Part shown: positions 61,901 through 64,000 of the stretch, one piece after another
Layout of the letters: the number at the start of each line of letters is the position of its first letter
How positions within the stretch are numbered: the first letter of the stretch is position 1
DNA from: Apostichopus japonicus
Taxonomy: Eukaryota; Echinodermata; Holothuroidea; Aspidochirotida; Stichopodidae
Assembly: GCF_037975245.1 (NCBI RefSeq)
Contig: NC_092563.1
Location: 13,318,001-13,382,000 of the forward strand
Direction: 5' to 3'
Length of the DNA stretch: 64,000 nt
Translations under genes and position numbers: made by a program
Notes under the pieces: model-generated
Databases searched by the model: none
Seen by the model: the letters and a program-made list of their open reading frames with translations, nothing else
Told to the model about the DNA's origin: nothing

Positions 61901-63893
61901 TCATAAAGAAGTGTTTATAATTCCAATTTTTATGACTAGAAACCAATTAAGATCACAAAATATTGCCAGTTTCAGATCTATAATAAAATGTAAAATACGG
62001 TACCAATGTACCTATCTACTCTTCATAGGGATCTAAAGCCTGGTAATGTGATGCTAGCTGATGACGACAACCCCATCATCATGGACTTTGGATCGATGTC
62101 ACAAGGCCCCGAAGAGATTAAGGGACGCTCTCAAGCAGTCGCTCTTCAGGTAAAGTTCACTTCACGAATAATTCATTGTAATGTAAATAATTCAGTGAAT
62201 TAATGTTTAAGTTAAAACACAAATTTTTGTTTGAATGAATCAAATGGAATCCATCACTTAACTGATTCAATACTTAGGATTTCATGTGCTTGTCATAGTC
62301 ACCATGAATCTTGCCCTTCACCAGTTTGCAAAGTTTTTGAAGACAACATTAAAAGTTAATTTCAAATGACCTTTATGGTCTGGTATTACTGTAGTGAGAA
62401 TTTTTCCATTGTATGATATTCCCTTGTACAGTAAAAACTGAATTAATGGTTGCGAAAGGAGGTTATATAAATACGGAAAAACCTCGCAAGTAAATTTTCC
62501 TATACTCGTATTTAGTCTCGTTTCTACATTGCAATTTGAAATATAGAGTGGAGAAACTTTCCAAAATGTGCTTTTTAGTTTTGGTGGCAAAAGATGTTGT
62601 ATTTTGTTAAATGTAATTTTGAAGTACTGGACTGTAGGGAAAGATCTTTTTGAGAGGTGTGGTTGAATTTGGGATCCAAAGACAGGTCTGGATAATACAG
62701 GTTTTTACTATTCTAATCATACATGTCTCTTTAATTCGTATGGTAGGATGTAGCAGCAGAGAAATGCAGCATGCTCTTCCGTGCTCCTGAACTCTTCCAC
62801 GTCGACAGTCACTGTACTATAGATGAGAAAGTTGATATATGGGTAAGTGATTTATGTACTGTTTATTGTAGAACAAATCCTTAAAGTTATAAGGATAGAC
62901 TCGGTTTCATATTTTGGATGTTCGTTTTAGCTCAATGTCAGTTTTTAACCCCATAAGAGGGTATAGCAGAGTTTAATGTGCAAGGTTAACTACAAGGTCA
63001 GAATTAATAGTTCACCCCTGTGGGACCTCTTGCACCTCCCTCACACACACACACACACACACAAATTATGTTTATGCAACTGGTCCAGAATAACTGAATC
63101 ATGCAGGTCTTAGATGGGCAGTTGAAAGTCTAAGTTGATGAGATGATTTATTATTTTATGACATTGATTTGATTTTGTTAGTTTTTTCATCCCAACATTT
63201 ACACTGTTACGTATTCTGTTAACTCTCACAGTTGAATGACAGTGGAGTTCCTTTCACATTTGGAGATGTGCAATGATATGATCTTGTTCAATATCGCCTG
63301 TTTGTATCTTTCAGTCTTTAGGATGTGTCTTCTATAACATGGCATTCCTACAATCACCTTTTGAACCAGTCTATCAAAGAGGAGACAGCCTACATCTTGC
63401 CGTTTTAGGACGAAATTACAAATTCCCGGAAAATTCTAGGTTTGTATATTATATGACATGTCCAAAATGACACACATTTGTTTATTTGTTCAGCTTTATT
63501 TGTAAATTTGAATTTTCTCCTTGCTTAATGTATGGAATTACACTTGTTTGCATGTTAATGATAGAAAAAAAAAACTGTTAAACAAATTTCTTATCTACAG
63601 TACTGCAAAAAGCCTGTGTAGGACCTGTAGGTAAATACATTAAAGTTGGGTGTGGTGGGGGGGGGGGGGAGATGTAGGTGGATGAGTTGGTAAGTTGGTG
63701 GCTAATTCTGAATATTGTGCCCCATGGCTGTGACACTTACTGTCATTGCTTTATCTATCTTTTTAGGTATTCTGCAGGTCTCAAGGAATTGGTGGACTCT
63801 ATGCTAACAGTGGAAGCATTAGAAAGGCCCAACATAGACTGGGTAATGGACAAGCTATCTACAATAGACAGGGATCTTCAAAACCAGGTCTAG
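58990..63893 (+). CDS. STK16: STK16 serine/threonine kinase, complete, 7 exons
   Basis: Exons 58990-59066, 59877-60099, 61272-61411, 62029-62149, 62747-62842, 63315-63439 and 63767-63893 all have GT-AG borders and consistent phases, giving 302 codons plus TAG (human STK16 is 305). Seen in the sequence: N-terminus MGASC, glycine loop GEGGFSYVD (exons 1-2), the ALK lysine in FALKRI (exon 2), catalytic HRDLKPGN across exons 3-4, DFGS in place of DFGx, RAPELF (exon 5) and VDIWSLGC across exons 5-6. From the family: STK16/MPSK1 is a NAK-family kinase anchored to Golgi and plasma membrane by N-terminal myristoyl and palmitoyl groups and linked to secretion and TGN dynamics. Gly2 and Cys5 here fit that anchoring. 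The chosen ATG is the one directly before the MGASC motif. A hAT MITE lies in intron 2, and the stop codon lies inside a minisatellite. It is divergent from MED24. The family call is near certain. Confidence 0.95.
60396..60646. mobile_element. hAT MITE, CAGGCGCGTAGCC family, copy C in STK16 intron 2
   Basis: It runs from CAGGCGCGTAGC to CACGCCTG and is flanked by ATTGGATC at 60388-60395 and 60647-60654, a perfect 8-bp duplication. It is shorter than copy A, with the GGGAAGTGCC block deleted. It is intronic and does not touch an STK16 splice site. Confidence 0.8.
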
Positions 63894-64000
63894 TGGAGTA
63901 CCATAGCTAGGTCTAGTGGAGTACCATTACCAGGTCTTGTGGAGTACCATAACCAGGTCTAGTGGAGTACCATAACCAGGTCTCATGGAGTACCATAACC
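63883..64000 (+). repeat. 23-bp minisatellite starting at the STK16 stop codon
   Basis: Five units of CCAGGTCTAGTGGAGTACCA begin at 63886, 63909, 63932, 63955 and 63978 (AGGTCT position) and run off the window. The first unit contains the last codons and the TAG of STK16. Confidence 0.92.

Overview
The window reads as nuclear DNA from an animal, most likely a marine invertebrate deuterostome. Genes are split into short exons by GT-AG introns, and the sequence is AT-rich and full of hAT-type non-autonomous transposons, tRNA-derived SINEs, minisatellites and microsatellites. The echinoderm-like assignment is an inference from the general character of the repeats, not from a diagnostic marker.

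Two genes can be reconstructed completely. On the minus strand, 33270-57616 holds a 21-coding-exon MED24 (Mediator tail-module subunit). All exon phases join into 1000 codons plus a stop, close to the human length of 989. On the plus strand, 58990-63893 holds a 7-exon STK16 (NAK-family Ser/Thr kinase, 302 codons). The two are divergent, and about 1.4 kb separates their start codons, which probably includes a shared promoter.

The middle (about 26-32 kb) holds a PIM-kinase-like locus at 30156-31527. It carries frameshifts and an in-frame stop, so I call it a pseudogene. Its 3' end is repeated as three degenerate tandem units. Nearby are a LINE fragment, a 470-bp MITE in one of two copies of a local duplication, and weaker exon candidates: a 32-codon secreted-peptide-like two-exon ORF, a lysine-rich exon, and a minus-strand pair ending in a Cys-rich tail.

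The left 26 kb is mostly intergenic and repetitive. It holds a minisatellite (3.7-4.2 kb), a 1.2-kb hAT element with an 8-bp target duplication, the first two exons of an unidentified minus-strand gene (17.8-18.0 kb), and a 2.1-kb nested transposon (18.4-20.6 kb) with an internal array of GATATC palindromes. It also holds several copies of a ~300-bp hAT MITE and a 140-bp TA run.

The most unusual pattern is the repeated birth of tandem duplications at functional gene edges. In MED24, the 3' half of exon 10 with its splice donor (117 bp, 5 donor copies), the 3' end of exon 15 with its donor (~150 bp, 3 copies) and the acceptor of exon 5 (45 bp, 9 copies) have each been tandemly copied into the adjoining intron. 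In STK16 a 23-bp minisatellite starts on the stop codon. A SINE tail also abuts MED24 exon 4 and forms its present splice donor. Together these fill the locus with decoy splice sites.
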